This document shows, one piece after another, positions 8,078 to 17,163 of a stretch of DNA of 57,144 nucleotides (the stretch's first letter is position 1; each line of letters begins with the position of its first letter). The translations under genes were made by a program, and so were the position numbers. The stretch is from an uncultured Bacteroidales bacterium (GTDB taxonomy: Bacteria; Bacteroidota; Bacteroidia; Bacteroidales; UBA932): the NCBI GenBank assembly GCA_944322585.1, contig CALUPB010000018.1:1-57144 (forward strand), in the 5' to 3' direction. The notes below the pieces were generated by a model that was not told where the DNA came from, did no database searches, and saw only the letters and a list, made by a program, of their open reading frames with translations.

Positions 8078-9094
8078 ATGAAATATACGAGTAAGGATTT
8101 CAAGAGCGACCAGGAGGTCAGGTGGTGCCCGGGATGCGGCGACCATGCCGTACTGGCTGCCATGCAGAGGGCGATGCCGCGGGTGGCGGAGACCCTCGGA
8201 TACGAAAAGGAGCGCTTTGTGGTGGTCTCCGGTATCGGATGTTCTTCCAGACTTCCGTATTATATGGACACATACGGCTTTCATGGCATACACGGACGTG
8301 CCACTGCCATATCTACCGGCATCAAGGTGGCCAATCCGTCGCTTAACGTTTGGCAGGCATGCGGAGACGGCGATGCTCTTGCCATAGGCGGAAACCATTT
8401 CATCCATGCGGTACGACGCAATATAGACATCAATATCATCCTGTTCAACAATCAGATATATGGTCTGACAAAAGGCCAGTATTCACCGACATCGAAATTC
8501 GGCGCCATTACCAAGACCTCGCCTTACGGAACTGTCGAACATCCTTTCAATCCTGGCAGCCTTGTACTCGGGGCGAAAGGGACGTTCTTCGCGAGAGGGC
8601 TTGATACGGATCTGAAGCTCAATGAGGAGATATTGTATTATGCTGCCACCCATAACGGGACGTCAGTGGTTGAAATGCTTACCAACTGCGTCATATTCAA
8701 TGACGGGGCGCATTCGGCAATATCGGACAGAGCCTATAAGGAAGACAGGACGATTGTCCTGAGACACGGCCGGAAGATGATTTTCGGGAAGGACATGAAC
8801 AAGGGTCTCGTCCTTGACGGGCTGAAACTGAAGGTCGTGACGATAGGGGAAAAGGGTATCACTGAAGACGATATCCTGACCCACGATGTGCACAGTGACA
8901 ATGTGGGGATACATATGATGCTGGCAGACATGAAATATCCGGATTATCCGGTAGCCTTGGGCGTCATCAGGGATGTGCAGGACGTGACGTATGACGGCGG
9001 AGTGAGGATGCAGGCGGAACAGGTCACGGCAAAGTCGAAGATCCGCTGTATGGATGACCTGCTCTGCAGCGGCTCCACCTGGGAGGTGAAGTGA
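8078..9094 (+). CDS. korB: 2-oxoacid:ferredoxin oxidoreductase, beta subunit (KorB type)
   Basis: The protein has 338 residues from the ATG at 8078; an in-frame TTG at 8060 is less likely. It carries the thiamine diphosphate/Mg site (CGDGDALAIGG followed by ILFNNQIYGLTKGQ) and the N-terminal WCPGCGDH motif, whose cysteines together with later ones (GIGCSSR and a further Cys) bind the single [4Fe-4S] cluster in the KorAB family. It forms the complex with the upstream gamma-alpha subunit and passes electrons to ferredoxin. No ferredoxin-like subunit is fused or adjacent. Length is normal for the family. Confidence 0.92.
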   Translation: MKYTSKDFKSDQEVRWCPGCGDHAVLAAMQRAMPRVAETLGYEKERFVVVSGIGCSSRLPYYMDTYGFHGIHGRATAISTGIKVANPSLNVWQACGDGDALAIGGNHFIHAVRRNIDINIILFNNQIYGLTKGQYSPTSKFGAITKTSPYGTVEHPFNPGSLVLGAKGTFFARGLDTDLKLNEEILYYAATHNGTSVVEMLTNCVIFNDGAHSAISDRAYKEDRTIVLRHGRKMIFGKDMNKGLVLDGLKLKVVTIGEKGITEDDILTHDVHSDNVGIHMMLADMKYPDYPVALGVIRDVQDVTYDGGVRMQAEQVTAKSKIRCMDDLLCSGSTWEVK

Positions 9095-9167
9095 CGGGCA
9101 GCATGTCCTGTCCGGGATACGGGGAATCCGTAAGATCCGACAACCATTTTAATAACATTATATTATA

Positions 9168-10505
9168 ATGAACACCAATGAAATCATGGCCGGACTACAG
9201 GCCAGATATCCTAACGAGAAGGAGTATCTTCAGGCAGTGCGTGAAGTGCTTGAATCCATTGAGGAAACCTACAACAGACATCCTGAATTCGAGGATGCAA
9301 AGATTGTGGAACGACTTGTGGAACCCGACAGGGTTTTCACTTTCAAAGTGACCTGGGTGGACGACAGCGGACAGATACAGGTGAACACGGGATACAGGGT
9401 GCAGTTCAATAATGCCATCGGCCCGTACAAGGGCGGTCTCCGTTTCCATCCTTCTGTTAACCTTTCGATACTTAAATTCCTCGGTTTCGAGCAGATATTC
9501 AAGAACGCCCTCACTACGCTCCCGATGGGAGGCGGTAAAGGAGGTTCCGACTTCAATCCGAAAGGGAAGTCGGACGGGGAGATAATGCGGTTCTGCCAGG
9601 CTTTCATGCTCGAACTCTGGCGTAATATAGGGCCTGATACGGATGTGCCTGCCGGAGATGTCGGAGTCGGCGGACGGGAAATCGGTTTCCTGTTCGGAAT
9701 GTACAAGAAACTCGCCAGGGAACATACCGGAGTGCTTACGGGGAAAGGCCTTACCTACGGGGGCTCGCTTATCCGTCCGGAAGCGACAGGATATGGAGCC
9801 GTCTATTTCGTGCAGCATATGCTCCATCGTCAGGGAAAGGATATAAAGGACAAGAAGATAGCCATTTCGGGATTCGGAAATGTGGCGTGGGGGGCGGCCA
9901 AAAAGGCTACCCGGCTCGGCGCACATGTGATAGCGATATCCGGTCCGGACGGTGCAATCTACGATCCGGAAGGCATGAATGACGAGAAGATAGCCTATAT
10001 GCTTGAGCTCCGGGCTTCCAACAATGATGTCGTGGCTCCGTTCGCTGACAGGTTCCCTTCGGCTACGTTCTATCCTGGCAGGAAGGCATGGAGCATAAAG
10101 TGCGACATCGCCATGCCGTGTGCATACCAGAACGAGATGTCGGGCGCGGATGCAGAGGAGCTTATCGCCAACGGTACGTGGTGCTGTGCAGAGGTCTCGA
10201 ACATGGGATGTACCCCGGAGGCGATAGAAACGTTCCGGAAGGCGGGGATACTGTTCGCACCAGGAAAGGCTGTCAATGCCGGCGGGGTCGCTACTTCAGG
10301 ACTTGAGATGACGCAGAATGCGATGCATCTGAGCTGGAGTGCTGAAGATGTGGATAAGAAGCTGCATGAAATAATGTCCGATATCCATCATGCCTGCGTC
10401 CGGTACGGAGAGCAGCCTGACGGGTATATCAATTATGTCAAGGGAGCGAATGTGGCCGGTTTCATGAAAGTCGCTACGGCCATGCTTGAGCAGGGAATAA
10501 TTTAA
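9168..10505 (+). CDS. gdhA: Glutamate dehydrogenase, hexameric NADP-type
   Basis: The 445-residue protein has the family signature (PMGGGKGGSDFNPKGKS near 122-138, the catalytic lysine motif), substrate-contacting GYRVQFNNAIGPYKGG near residues 83-98, DVPAGDVGVGGREIG, and the Rossmann domain GFGNVAWGAAKKATRLGAHV (about 235-255). It interconverts glutamate with 2-oxoglutarate and ammonia. Length and the N-terminal layout fit the short bacterial NADP-specific class. It lies 73 nt after korB on the same strand, so 2-oxoglutarate made here could feed KorAB directly, or KorAB run reductively could supply it. No separate promoter is clear in the gap. Confidence 0.95.
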   Translation: MNTNEIMAGLQARYPNEKEYLQAVREVLESIEETYNRHPEFEDAKIVERLVEPDRVFTFKVTWVDDSGQIQVNTGYRVQFNNAIGPYKGGLRFHPSVNLSILKFLGFEQIFKNALTTLPMGGGKGGSDFNPKGKSDGEIMRFCQAFMLELWRNIGPDTDVPAGDVGVGGREIGFLFGMYKKLAREHTGVLTGKGLTYGGSLIRPEATGYGAVYFVQHMLHRQGKDIKDKKIAISGFGNVAWGAAKKATRLGAHVIAISGPDGAIYDPEGMNDEKIAYMLELRASNNDVVAPFADRFPSATFYPGRKAWSIKCDIAMPCAYQNEMSGADAEELIANGTWCCAEVSNMGCTPEAIETFRKAGILFAPGKAVNAGGVATSGLEMTQNAMHLSWSAEDVDKKLHEIMSDIHHACVRYGEQPDGYINYVKGANVAGFMKVATAMLEQGII

Positions 10506-10518
10506 CCAGATAAAAGAC

Positions 10519-11961
10519 ATGTCTACTACAGATACGCACCATTTCAACATGAAGCTCTATGTGATGCTTCCGGTAATCGTGGCGATTACACTTTTCCTGT
10601 GGTTTGTCCCGTCAACATTCTTCGGGATCGACGGACTGACAGTTACGGAGCAGAGGACAATTGCCATATTCGTCTTTGCGGCGCTGATGTGGATGTTCGA
10701 GGTCATTCCGACCTGGACGACATCCGTCCTGATAATAGTGGTCATGCTGCTTACCATATCCGACAGCAGTCTGCCGTTTCTGAAAGCTACTGGTGTTCCT
10801 GACGAACTCGGCACATTGGTAAGCTACAAGTCGCTGCTGGCTACTTTTGCCGACCCTGTGATCATGCTTTTCCTCGGAGGTTTCGTGCTTGCCATAGCAT
10901 CCTCCAAATACGGACTTGATGTGCAGCTTGCGAGGGTCCTCCTCAAACCTTTCGGCAAGAAGTCGGAATTCGTGCTTCTGGGTTTTCTGGTCGTGATAGG
11001 CACGTTCTCGATGTTCATGAGCAACACGGCTACGGCTGCCATGATGCTTACGTTCCTGGCTCCCGTGCTGAAGACCCTGCCTCCTGACGGCAAAGGCCGT
11101 ATCGCCCTTGCCCTCGCCATACCGATAGCGGCTAACATAGGCGGAATAGGAACCCCTATCGGGACGCCGCCGAATGCCATCGCTTTCGGATACCTCAATG
11201 ATTCTCTCCATCTTGACGTGACATTCGCTGACTGGATGAAGATAATGGTTCCGTATGTGTATATAATGCTTCTCATTGCCTGGGGGCTGCTTCTGTGGCA
11301 GTATCCGTTCAAGCAGAAGACAATCGAGCTGAAGATCGAAGGCGGACACGAGAGGACATGGCGTACATATGTCGTATGGGTTACTTTCGGAATCACCATA
11401 CTCCTTTGGGTGCTCGAAAGCGTAGTGGGAATCAATTCCTATGTCGTGGCCATGATCCCTGTCGGAGTATTCTGCGTTACGGGAGTAATAAAGGAGGACG
11501 ACCTGAAGGATATCAACTGGAGCGTGCTCTGGATGGTGGCCGGTGGTTTTGCCCTCGGACTTGCCCTTAATGCCACCGGTCTGGCCGAACATCTTGTATC
11601 GTCCATACCGTTCGGTGAGTGGCTGCCGTTAGTGGTGGTGCTCGTAGCAGGTTTTATCGGCTATTTCATCTCCAACTTCATCTCGAATACGGCTGCCGCA
11701 AGCCTGATAGTCCCTATCCTGAGTGCGGTGGGTGTCGGGATGGGCGATGCCCTGCTTCCTGTAGGTGGTATCAAGATGCTTATCGTGGGTGCTACATTGT
11801 GTACTTCATTGGCAATGCTGTTCCCGATATCCACTCCTCCTAATGCCCTTGCGCATTCCACCGGGCTCGTGACGACCAAGGACATGTCGAAGATAGGCAT
11901 AATGATAGGTGTCATAGGCTTTGTCCTCGGATATCTGATGCTGTATTTTATCGGAATTTGA
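10519..11961 (+). CDS. DASS/SLC13-family sodium:dicarboxylate symporter
   Basis: The 480-residue inner-membrane protein has about 11 hydrophobic segments. Two signatures of the divalent anion:Na+ symporters (VcINDY/SdcS) are visible: SNTATAAMMLTFLAPV (about 173-188) followed by GGIGTPIGTPPNAIAFG, and in the second half SNFISNTAAASLIVPI (about 389-404) followed by LFPISTPPNALA. These paired SNT and TPPN motifs bind sodium and the carboxylates. The likely substrates are C4-dicarboxylates such as succinate, fumarate or malate; citrate or sulfate cannot be excluded. It begins 13 nt after gdhA and ends 1 nt before the porin gene, so the three are probably one transcript. Confidence 0.88.
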   Translation: MSTTDTHHFNMKLYVMLPVIVAITLFLWFVPSTFFGIDGLTVTEQRTIAIFVFAALMWMFEVIPTWTTSVLIIVVMLLTISDSSLPFLKATGVPDELGTLVSYKSLLATFADPVIMLFLGGFVLAIASSKYGLDVQLARVLLKPFGKKSEFVLLGFLVVIGTFSMFMSNTATAAMMLTFLAPVLKTLPPDGKGRIALALAIPIAANIGGIGTPIGTPPNAIAFGYLNDSLHLDVTFADWMKIMVPYVYIMLLIAWGLLLWQYPFKQKTIELKIEGGHERTWRTYVVWVTFGITILLWVLESVVGINSYVVAMIPVGVFCVTGVIKEDDLKDINWSVLWMVAGGFALGLALNATGLAEHLVSSIPFGEWLPLVVVLVAGFIGYFISNFISNTAAASLIVPILSAVGVGMGDALLPVGGIKMLIVGATLCTSLAMLFPISTPPNALAHSTGLVTTKDMSKIGIMIGVIGFVLGYLMLYFIGI

Positions 11962-11962
11962 G

Positions 11963-13408
11963 ATGAAGAGAGTATTGTTTGTTACTGTTCTCCTGTCTAT
12001 CCTCTTGCCTGCTGCTGATGTCATGGCTGCGGACGGACAGGTAGAGAAGCTTCCGGCAGAGAAAAAGGAAAGCGCCATAAGGCAGGAACTGAAGAACCAT
12101 TTCAAGTTCTACGGTTTCATGCGTAATTATTTTGCATTCGATACGAGGGAGAGTGTGGCCAGCATAGGAGACCTCTTCTATTACCTGCCGAAAGACAGGG
12201 ATATGAACGCGGACGGTTCGCAGGACCTCAATCAGCAGACATCGTTCCGCTTCCTTTCCCTCACCACGAGATTGGGAGTGGATGTGTCCGGATATCAGGT
12301 CGGGAGGACAAAATTCGGAGCAAAGGTGGAGACGGATTTCTACGCCGGAGTGACAGGGACGACCGGGACGGCCCTGCTGCGTCTTCGTCAGGCGTATGCA
12401 ACGATAGGCTGGGACGGACTGAGTATGGGGCGGAATACGGAGCAGACAGCTTCTGTTTACCTGAAGCTCGGCCAGGCCTGGCATCCTGTGGCCGCTGACC
12501 AGCCTCATGTGACCAGCCTTGAGACAGGTGCTCCTTTCAATGCATTCAGCCGTACTCCGCAGGTCATGATGGATGCGTCTCTCGGAAAGCATTTCATTCT
12601 TTCCGCAGGTGCATTGTGGCAGATGCAGTACACTTCGACAGGTCCGGGCAATATACTGACATTGGATGACTACGCCGGTGACGTGCCGTCTGCCGATTAT
12701 ATCAAATATTCATGTATTCCTGAAATGTATCTTGGGATTTCATGCAGAAACAGCGGATTTCTCGGACGGGTGGGGGCAAGCGTACTCAGCATCAAGCCGA
12801 GACGGACGGGCGTAAATTCCAGCGGAACCGAAGTGAAGGTCAGCGACAGAATAACCACGGTCAATCCTTATATCTATCTGCAGTACACGGGAAAGAATTT
12901 CGAGGTCAAGGCCAAGACCATCTACAGCCAGGGCGGTGAACACATGAACCTGATGAGCGGGTATGGCGTGACGGGCATGTTTGCCGACGGTCATTGGGAA
13001 TATGCTCCGATGCAGGCTTCTTCTACCTGGGCTTCCGTATCTTACGGCAAGAAATGGCAGGTGATGCTGATGGGAGGATATATCAGGAATCTCGGGGCGA
13101 CTGAAGATTTCATACAGGAGAACGGAAGGACCCGGGAGGAAGCCTTCTATTTCAGCAAGAACGGCTTCAAGAACCTGAACTCGATGTGGAGGATTCTCCC
13201 TACCGTGGCCTATAATATGGGCAAGTTCACTCTTGCCATGGAGTACAACATGACAGCCGCGCAGTATGGAGAGACGCGTCTGAGCGCATTCGGTCCCGGC
13301 CAGAATGTGCAGATGCTTGAAAGTTACAGCCCACGGGGTCTTGCAACGGACAATCTCCATTGGGTATATAACCACCGCATCCAGATGATGGTAAGGTTTA
13401 CGTTTTAG
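11963..13408 (+). CDS. DcaP-like outer-membrane porin
   Basis: The 481-residue protein has a signal peptide (about 1-22, ending VMAADG), a short charged helical stretch (KLPAEKKESAIRQEL) and then a beta-barrel with alternating aromatic strands from FKFYGFMRNYFAFDTRES to the end, finishing HRIQMMVRFTF with a terminal Phe. This matches the DcaP-like porins, known in Acinetobacter for dicarboxylic acid uptake and common as unnamed proteins in Bacteroidales. The start is 1 nt after the stop of the DASS symporter gene, so the pair would move dicarboxylates across the outer and inner membranes. The family match is from recognition of the N-terminal barrel pattern, and substrate is inferred from the neighbour. 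Confidence 0.72.
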   Translation: MKRVLFVTVLLSILLPAADVMAADGQVEKLPAEKKESAIRQELKNHFKFYGFMRNYFAFDTRESVASIGDLFYYLPKDRDMNADGSQDLNQQTSFRFLSLTTRLGVDVSGYQVGRTKFGAKVETDFYAGVTGTTGTALLRLRQAYATIGWDGLSMGRNTEQTASVYLKLGQAWHPVAADQPHVTSLETGAPFNAFSRTPQVMMDASLGKHFILSAGALWQMQYTSTGPGNILTLDDYAGDVPSADYIKYSCIPEMYLGISCRNSGFLGRVGASVLSIKPRRTGVNSSGTEVKVSDRITTVNPYIYLQYTGKNFEVKAKTIYSQGGEHMNLMSGYGVTGMFADGHWEYAPMQASSTWASVSYGKKWQVMLMGGYIRNLGATEDFIQENGRTREEAFYFSKNGFKNLNSMWRILPTVAYNMGKFTLAMEYNMTAAQYGETRLSAFGPGQNVQMLESYSPRGLATDNLHWVYNHRIQMMVRFTF

Positions 13409-13509
13409 TCTGTCTGCGGGACTGTCTGTCTGCGGAGGTTTTCCGCTGACAGCGGATATGTCATGAAGCAGGTTTAACCGGGACTGAAGTCTCTGAAAAC
13501 TGATAGGAA

Positions 13510-14712
13510 ATGAAAAAGACGGTTCTTTGTATTATTGCGGCTCTGGGCCTTATGTCATCTGTGCCTGGGGCTGCCCAGCAGTCCATCTGGGGAGGTCCGC
13601 AGTCGGTTTCCCCTCAGATAAATGAAGACAATACAGTGACGTTCAGGATCTTTGCTCCGGATGCGGATACAGTTCAGGTAACGGGCGACTGTATCCCTCT
13701 CATGGAAGTACCTCTGCCTGACGGGAAGATGGCGCATGTGCGGACGGCGGGCATGCAGAGGGACAGTGCCGGAGTATGGACATACACGGTTCCCGAGCCT
13801 CTTCCATCGGAGCTGTACAGTTACAATCTGATTGTGGACGGAGTGAAGGTAACGGATCCTTCCAATGTCTATATGATAAGGGACGTGAACAGTGTGTTCA
13901 GCATATTTGTCATAGGAGGTGGACAGGGTGACCTGTATGCGGTGAATGACGTACCTCACGGTACGGTTTCCAGAATGTGGTATCCGAGTCCGTCTCTCGG
14001 GATGCAGAGAAGACTGACCGTGTATCTCCCGGCCGGTTACGAGGACAGCAGCCGAAGATATCCCGTGCTCTATCTTCTTCATGGTATGGGCGGGGATGAG
14101 GAGGCCTGGATTTCCTTGGGCCGTACCGCGCAGATAATGGATAATCTCATTGCCCGGGGCAAGGCTGAACCGATGATTGTCGTTATGCCGAACGGGAACG
14201 CTTATCAGGAGGCTGCTCCCGGAGAGGCGGCTGACGGAATGAAACAGCCCGGGACGGACAGGAGCAGGTCTATGGAAGGGTCATATGAGACATCTTTCCC
14301 CGACATAGTCGATTTTGTTGACAGCCACTTCAGGACGGAGACTAAAAAGTCGGGGCGTGCCATAGCCGGACTTTCCATGGGAGGGTTCCATTCTCTGCAC
14401 ATATCCTGCTATTATCCTGATGCTTTCGATTATGTAGGGCTGTTTTCTGCTGCAATCAGGCATCGGGAAGGGCTTGACTCTCCGGTCTACCGTGATGTAG
14501 AGGCCCAGATAGCACGGCAGTTTTCCAAGGCTCCGGTCCTATACTACATAGCCATCGGGGACGAGGATTTCCTTTATAAGGATAATTGCGGGTTCCGGGA
14601 ATTCCTGGACAGTAAAGGGTATCCGTACGAATATCACGAGTCCGGAGAAGGACACATATGGAAGAACTGGCGTATCTATCTTTCCGATTTCGTGACGAAG
14701 CTGTTCAAATAA
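13510..14712 (+). CDS. Secreted CE1-like esterase with N-terminal E-set/CBM48-like domain
   Basis: The 400-residue protein has a signal peptide (about 1-22), an immunoglobulin-like early-set domain (about 30-125; VTFRIFAPDADTVQVTGD, LYSYNLIVDGVKVTDPSN) and an alpha/beta hydrolase domain (about 155-400). The nucleophile is in GLSMGGFHSL, the oxyanion region in VLYLLHGMGGDEEAW, and the late histidine in ESGEGHIWKNWR. This two-domain layout is that of ferulic/acetyl xylan esterases of family CE1 in Bacteroidota, which release acyl groups from plant polysaccharide, but the same fold also covers other carboxylesterases. No SusC/D or glycoside hydrolase gene is nearby, so the substrate is open. Confidence 0.82.
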   Translation: MKKTVLCIIAALGLMSSVPGAAQQSIWGGPQSVSPQINEDNTVTFRIFAPDADTVQVTGDCIPLMEVPLPDGKMAHVRTAGMQRDSAGVWTYTVPEPLPSELYSYNLIVDGVKVTDPSNVYMIRDVNSVFSIFVIGGGQGDLYAVNDVPHGTVSRMWYPSPSLGMQRRLTVYLPAGYEDSSRRYPVLYLLHGMGGDEEAWISLGRTAQIMDNLIARGKAEPMIVVMPNGNAYQEAAPGEAADGMKQPGTDRSRSMEGSYETSFPDIVDFVDSHFRTETKKSGRAIAGLSMGGFHSLHISCYYPDAFDYVGLFSAAIRHREGLDSPVYRDVEAQIARQFSKAPVLYYIAIGDEDFLYKDNCGFREFLDSKGYPYEYHESGEGHIWKNWRIYLSDFVTKLFK

Positions 14713-14751
14713 ATAATGCGTGAGACATACTGACCACTAATAAATAACACG

Positions 14752-15417
14752 ATGAAAAAGATTTTATTTGCTGTTGCAATGCTGGCACTGTCGGTAGCAA
14801 TGGCGGCACAGGAAAAGGGTGACATGTACATCTCCGGCACCTTCAATATATCCGGAGGCAGTTCTACGTCTGCCGTAACGGTAGCTGACCAGACGACAAC
14901 TACTGACCGGCCGGGGACTTTCAGTTTCGGTATAGCCCCGTCATTCGGATATTTCGTGATGGACAATCTCGAGGTGAACCTTTCGCTCGATTATTCTCTC
15001 AACAGGAGTTATCTTCAGACTGACAACAACCAGAACCGGTTGTTCTCGCGGACCAATATGTTCGTAATCCGTCCCGGTGCCAGCTATTACCTCAGACTTG
15101 CAGACAAGTTCTATTACAAGCCAGGTCTCAGTTTCGGCATCGGATTCGGCAATGAGTCGGAAGACGTGGATGTAAACACTGTGGACAAGACAGGGCGTAC
15201 TACAGTTGATCTTACCCTGGAACTGCTCGCTTTCGAGTTCCAGCCATGCGAACATCTCGGCATTACATTGAGTGCCGGAGACCTTTCCTACAATTTCGTG
15301 AAGAGAAAACACAGTGAAACGGCAGCAAATGTGACGACTACTACTGTCAGAAAGCAGAATACAGTCGGTCTCGGCCTCAATCTCGGTGCAGCCATAGGCT
15401 TCAAGTACTATTTCTGA
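14752..15417 (+). CDS. Small outer-membrane beta-barrel protein
   Basis: The 221-residue protein has a signal peptide cleaved near residue 19 (SVAMAAQ), then alternating strands typical of an eight-stranded barrel (FSFGIAPSFGYFVMDNLEV, FVIRPGASYYLRLADKFYY) and a terminal aromatic strand ending GFKYYF. It resembles the OmpW/OmpA-barrel-like outer membrane beta-barrel proteins (PF13505-like) of Bacteroidales. Thr-rich stretches lie in the predicted extracellular loops. It is followed by a strong terminator and lies 39 nt after the esterase gene. Function is unknown. Confidence 0.75.
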   Translation: MKKILFAVAMLALSVAMAAQEKGDMYISGTFNISGGSSTSAVTVADQTTTTDRPGTFSFGIAPSFGYFVMDNLEVNLSLDYSLNRSYLQTDNNQNRLFSRTNMFVIRPGASYYLRLADKFYYKPGLSFGIGFGNESEDVDVNTVDKTGRTTVDLTLELLAFEFQPCEHLGITLSAGDLSYNFVKRKHSETAANVTTTTVRKQNTVGLGLNLGAAIGFKYYF

Positions 15418-15445
15418 TTTCCGCAGAGATACTGCGAAGGAAAAC

Positions 15446-15480
15446 AAAAGCAACTACCGGAAATCCAGTAGTTGCTTTTT
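15446..15480 (+). terminator. Rho-independent terminator after the barrel gene
   Basis: A 12-bp perfect stem (AAAAGCAACTAC 15446-15457 with GTAGTTGCTTTT 15468-15479) is followed by more T residues. It could also act on minus-strand transcripts leaving tRNA-Pro, because the other arm supplies a matching tract on that strand. Confidence 0.85.
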
Positions 15481-15484
15481 GTTT

Positions 15485-15560
15485 TGGTCGGGATGAGGCG
15501 ACTCGAACGCCCGACCCCTACGTCCCGAACGTAGTGCGCTACCAACTGCGCTACATCCCG
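15485..15560 (-). tRNA. tRNA-Pro(CGG)
   Basis: The minus strand folds into a full cloverleaf: acceptor CGGGATG/CATCCCG, anticodon stem CTACG/CGTAG with loop TTCGGGA (anticodon CGG) and T arm GGGCG-TTCGAGT-CGCCT. Discriminator A is followed by an encoded CCA (15485-15487). The CGGGATGTAGCGCAG start is typical of bacterial tRNA-Pro. Confidence 0.95.
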
Positions 15561-15567
15561 TTTCCTT

Positions 15568-15601
15568 TTTAAAAATAAGAAGCTGCCGTGTTGACAGCTT
15601 C
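15568..15601 (-). terminator. Terminator after rpsT
   Basis: On the minus strand GAAGCTG and CAGCTTC form a 7-bp stem (15579-15601), followed by TTATTTTT. It separates rpsT from tRNA-Pro. Confidence 0.7.
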
Positions 15602-15638
15602 CTGTAGCTATAAGAAACCCTCTTGCGGGCTGATGCCG

Positions 15639-15893
15639 TTATGAAAGTTTATTGATGTAGATTGCAATTCCGCTCTTGAGATTGGCTGCCTTGTTCTTGT
15701 GGATGACACCGATCTTTGCGAGCTTGTCAATCATTGCATAGACCTTAGGGGCATTGGCCTGGGCCTCGCCCTTGTCCGTTGTGTTTCTCAACGCCCTGAT
15801 GGCGTTCCTTGTGGTCTTTGCATAATACTTGTTATGCAACCTGCGTCTTTCGCTCTGGCGATGACGCTTCTCTGCTGATGCGTGGTTTGCCAT
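15639..15893 (-). CDS. rpsT: 30S ribosomal protein S20
   Basis: The 84-residue, strongly basic protein begins [20 protein letters not shown] and contains [14 protein letters not shown] and the helix [15 protein letters not shown], all typical of S20, which binds 16S rRNA in the small subunit. Length is normal. It lies between tRNA-Glu, 23 nt upstream in the direction of transcription, and a terminator. The tRNA-Glu promoter probably also serves it because no other TAnnTTTG box lies in the short gap. Confidence 0.97.
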   Translation of the reverse strand: MANHASAEKRHRQSERRRLHNKYYAKTTRNAIRALRNTTDKGEAQANAPKVYAMIDKLAKIGVIHKNKAANLKSGIAIYINKLS

Positions 15894-15916
15894 TGTTTTA
15901 TTTTTTATATTTTCTG

Positions 15917-15988
15917 TAGTGGGTAGGGGAATCGAACCCCTATTGCAAGAATGAAAATCTTGAGTACTAACCGTTATACGAACCCACC
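15917..15988 (-). tRNA. tRNA-Glu(TTC)
   Basis: The minus strand gives acceptor GGTGGGT/ACCCACT, D arm GTATAACGGTTAGTAC, anticodon stem CAAGA/TCTTG with loop TTTTCAT (anticodon TTC) and T arm with GGGGTTCGATTCCCC. No CCA is encoded, unlike the tRNA-Pro nearby. Confidence 0.95.
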
Positions 15989-16028
15989 GAAATCCTCCCT
16001 TCCCGTAAGGCTATACCGAAAGGGAGTG

Positions 16029-16060
16029 CAAAGGTATGTAATATTTTTCGTATGACAAAA
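16029..16060 (-). promoter_or_regulatory. Promoter of tRNA-Glu-rpsT
   Basis: On the minus strand TTTTG (16056-16060), a 19-nt spacer and TACCTTTG (16029-16036) match the Bacteroidota consensus in both boxes and spacing. The start would be near 16022, about 35 nt before the tRNA. Confidence 0.7.
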
Positions 16061-16099
16061 TATTTCTCGACTGTTTTTACTTTATGAGAGGATTTTTTC

Positions 16100-17107
16100 T
16101 TATTTCTGACTGTCATCTTTCCATTCAAAGGAATACAGTATCGATTCCACTTCCCTCATGTAATGCCTCTTGTCGTACCTTGGCGCATATACGAAGCCTT
16201 CCATCACGATAAGCTCTTTCCCGTCCCTGCTGTAGAAAGTGTGGGAGATGAATGGACCTCCCATATAGTCGTTATGCACTTCCCAATATCCGCGCACCTG
16301 GGCGAATTCCCGTCCCTTGTACTTGATGAACTCGAGTGACGGCATGGTCACATCGCTCGTGGTCATGTATGTATTCTCGAACATCCCCGGTACGTTTTCC
16401 TTGAGGACTTCATTCCTTTCCTCGACGATATTCTCTATCCTGAAGTCCTCTTCATTCCCTTCTGCCGGATATTTATAGATGAAGAATCCTTGATCTACAT
16501 ATGTCGTCTCGTATCCTATCCAGATGAAATCGGAAGTCTGTTTTTTCAGGACATATCCTGTAGGGAAATGCGGTGAGCCTCCTATGAATCCGGTGACGAC
16601 CGGGGCGAGAGACCGCTCTTCGTATTTTATGGAGTTGGTGATTATCCTGTCCCTTTCAGCCTGTTCGAGTGTGCTGAGTATCATCTTGCCGTTTTCCTTG
16701 ACAAGTCCCAGGGCAGATTCGCTGTCAACGGCATTCACTCCGATGACGCACTGCGGTCTTGCCCAGACATCCTGTCTGTAGACGACTCCCGGTTCAGTGA
16801 TGTCATTCCCGATATTTATCAGGATGATGTTCCTGTGGACCTGGAAAATATTGGTGAATGCTGACGGAACTATGTTTACGAGCGTGTAGAGCGGTTCCCG
16901 CTGAGGCAGGAACGGACAGTCGCTGGCAAGCAGTTCCCTGAGTTCGTTGCCGATGGCTCCTTCCCAGTCTGTCTTGTTGATGACTACGATTACTTCTCCT
17001 GCCTTTCCGCTTATGGTAGGCAGAAGCGCCTTCTTCGGAGAGCAGCTGCATGAGACTGTCGCGAGTGCGACGGCAATGGCAGCAAGGAGTGGGAATATGT
17101 GTTTCAT
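16100..17107 (-). CDS. DUF4837 family lipoprotein
   Basis: The 335-residue protein has a lipoprotein signal (LATVSC, Cys near residue 20) and then soluble sequence matching the DUF4837 proteins found almost only in Bacteroidota (GKAGEVIVVINKTDWEG near the start; LYSFEWKDDSQK at the end). It would be anchored in the periplasm or outer membrane. The family's role is unknown. It is the last gene of the M23-dxr-rseP run, 56 nt after rseP, which makes an envelope-related job likely but not shown. Confidence 0.8.
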   Translation of the reverse strand: MKHIFPLLAAIAVALATVSCSCSPKKALLPTISGKAGEVIVVINKTDWEGAIGNELRELLASDCPFLPQREPLYTLVNIVPSAFTNIFQVHRNIILINIGNDITEPGVVYRQDVWARPQCVIGVNAVDSESALGLVKENGKMILSTLEQAERDRIITNSIKYEERSLAPVVTGFIGGSPHFPTGYVLKKQTSDFIWIGYETTYVDQGFFIYKYPAEGNEEDFRIENIVEERNEVLKENVPGMFENTYMTTSDVTMPSLEFIKYKGREFAQVRGYWEVHNDYMGGPFISHTFYSRDGKELIVMEGFVYAPRYDKRHYMREVESILYSFEWKDDSQK

Positions 17108-17163
17108 TGTCTGTGTATTTAGGCTGTCAATATATCGTGTCTGTCATGTCCCTGCCGGACGGA

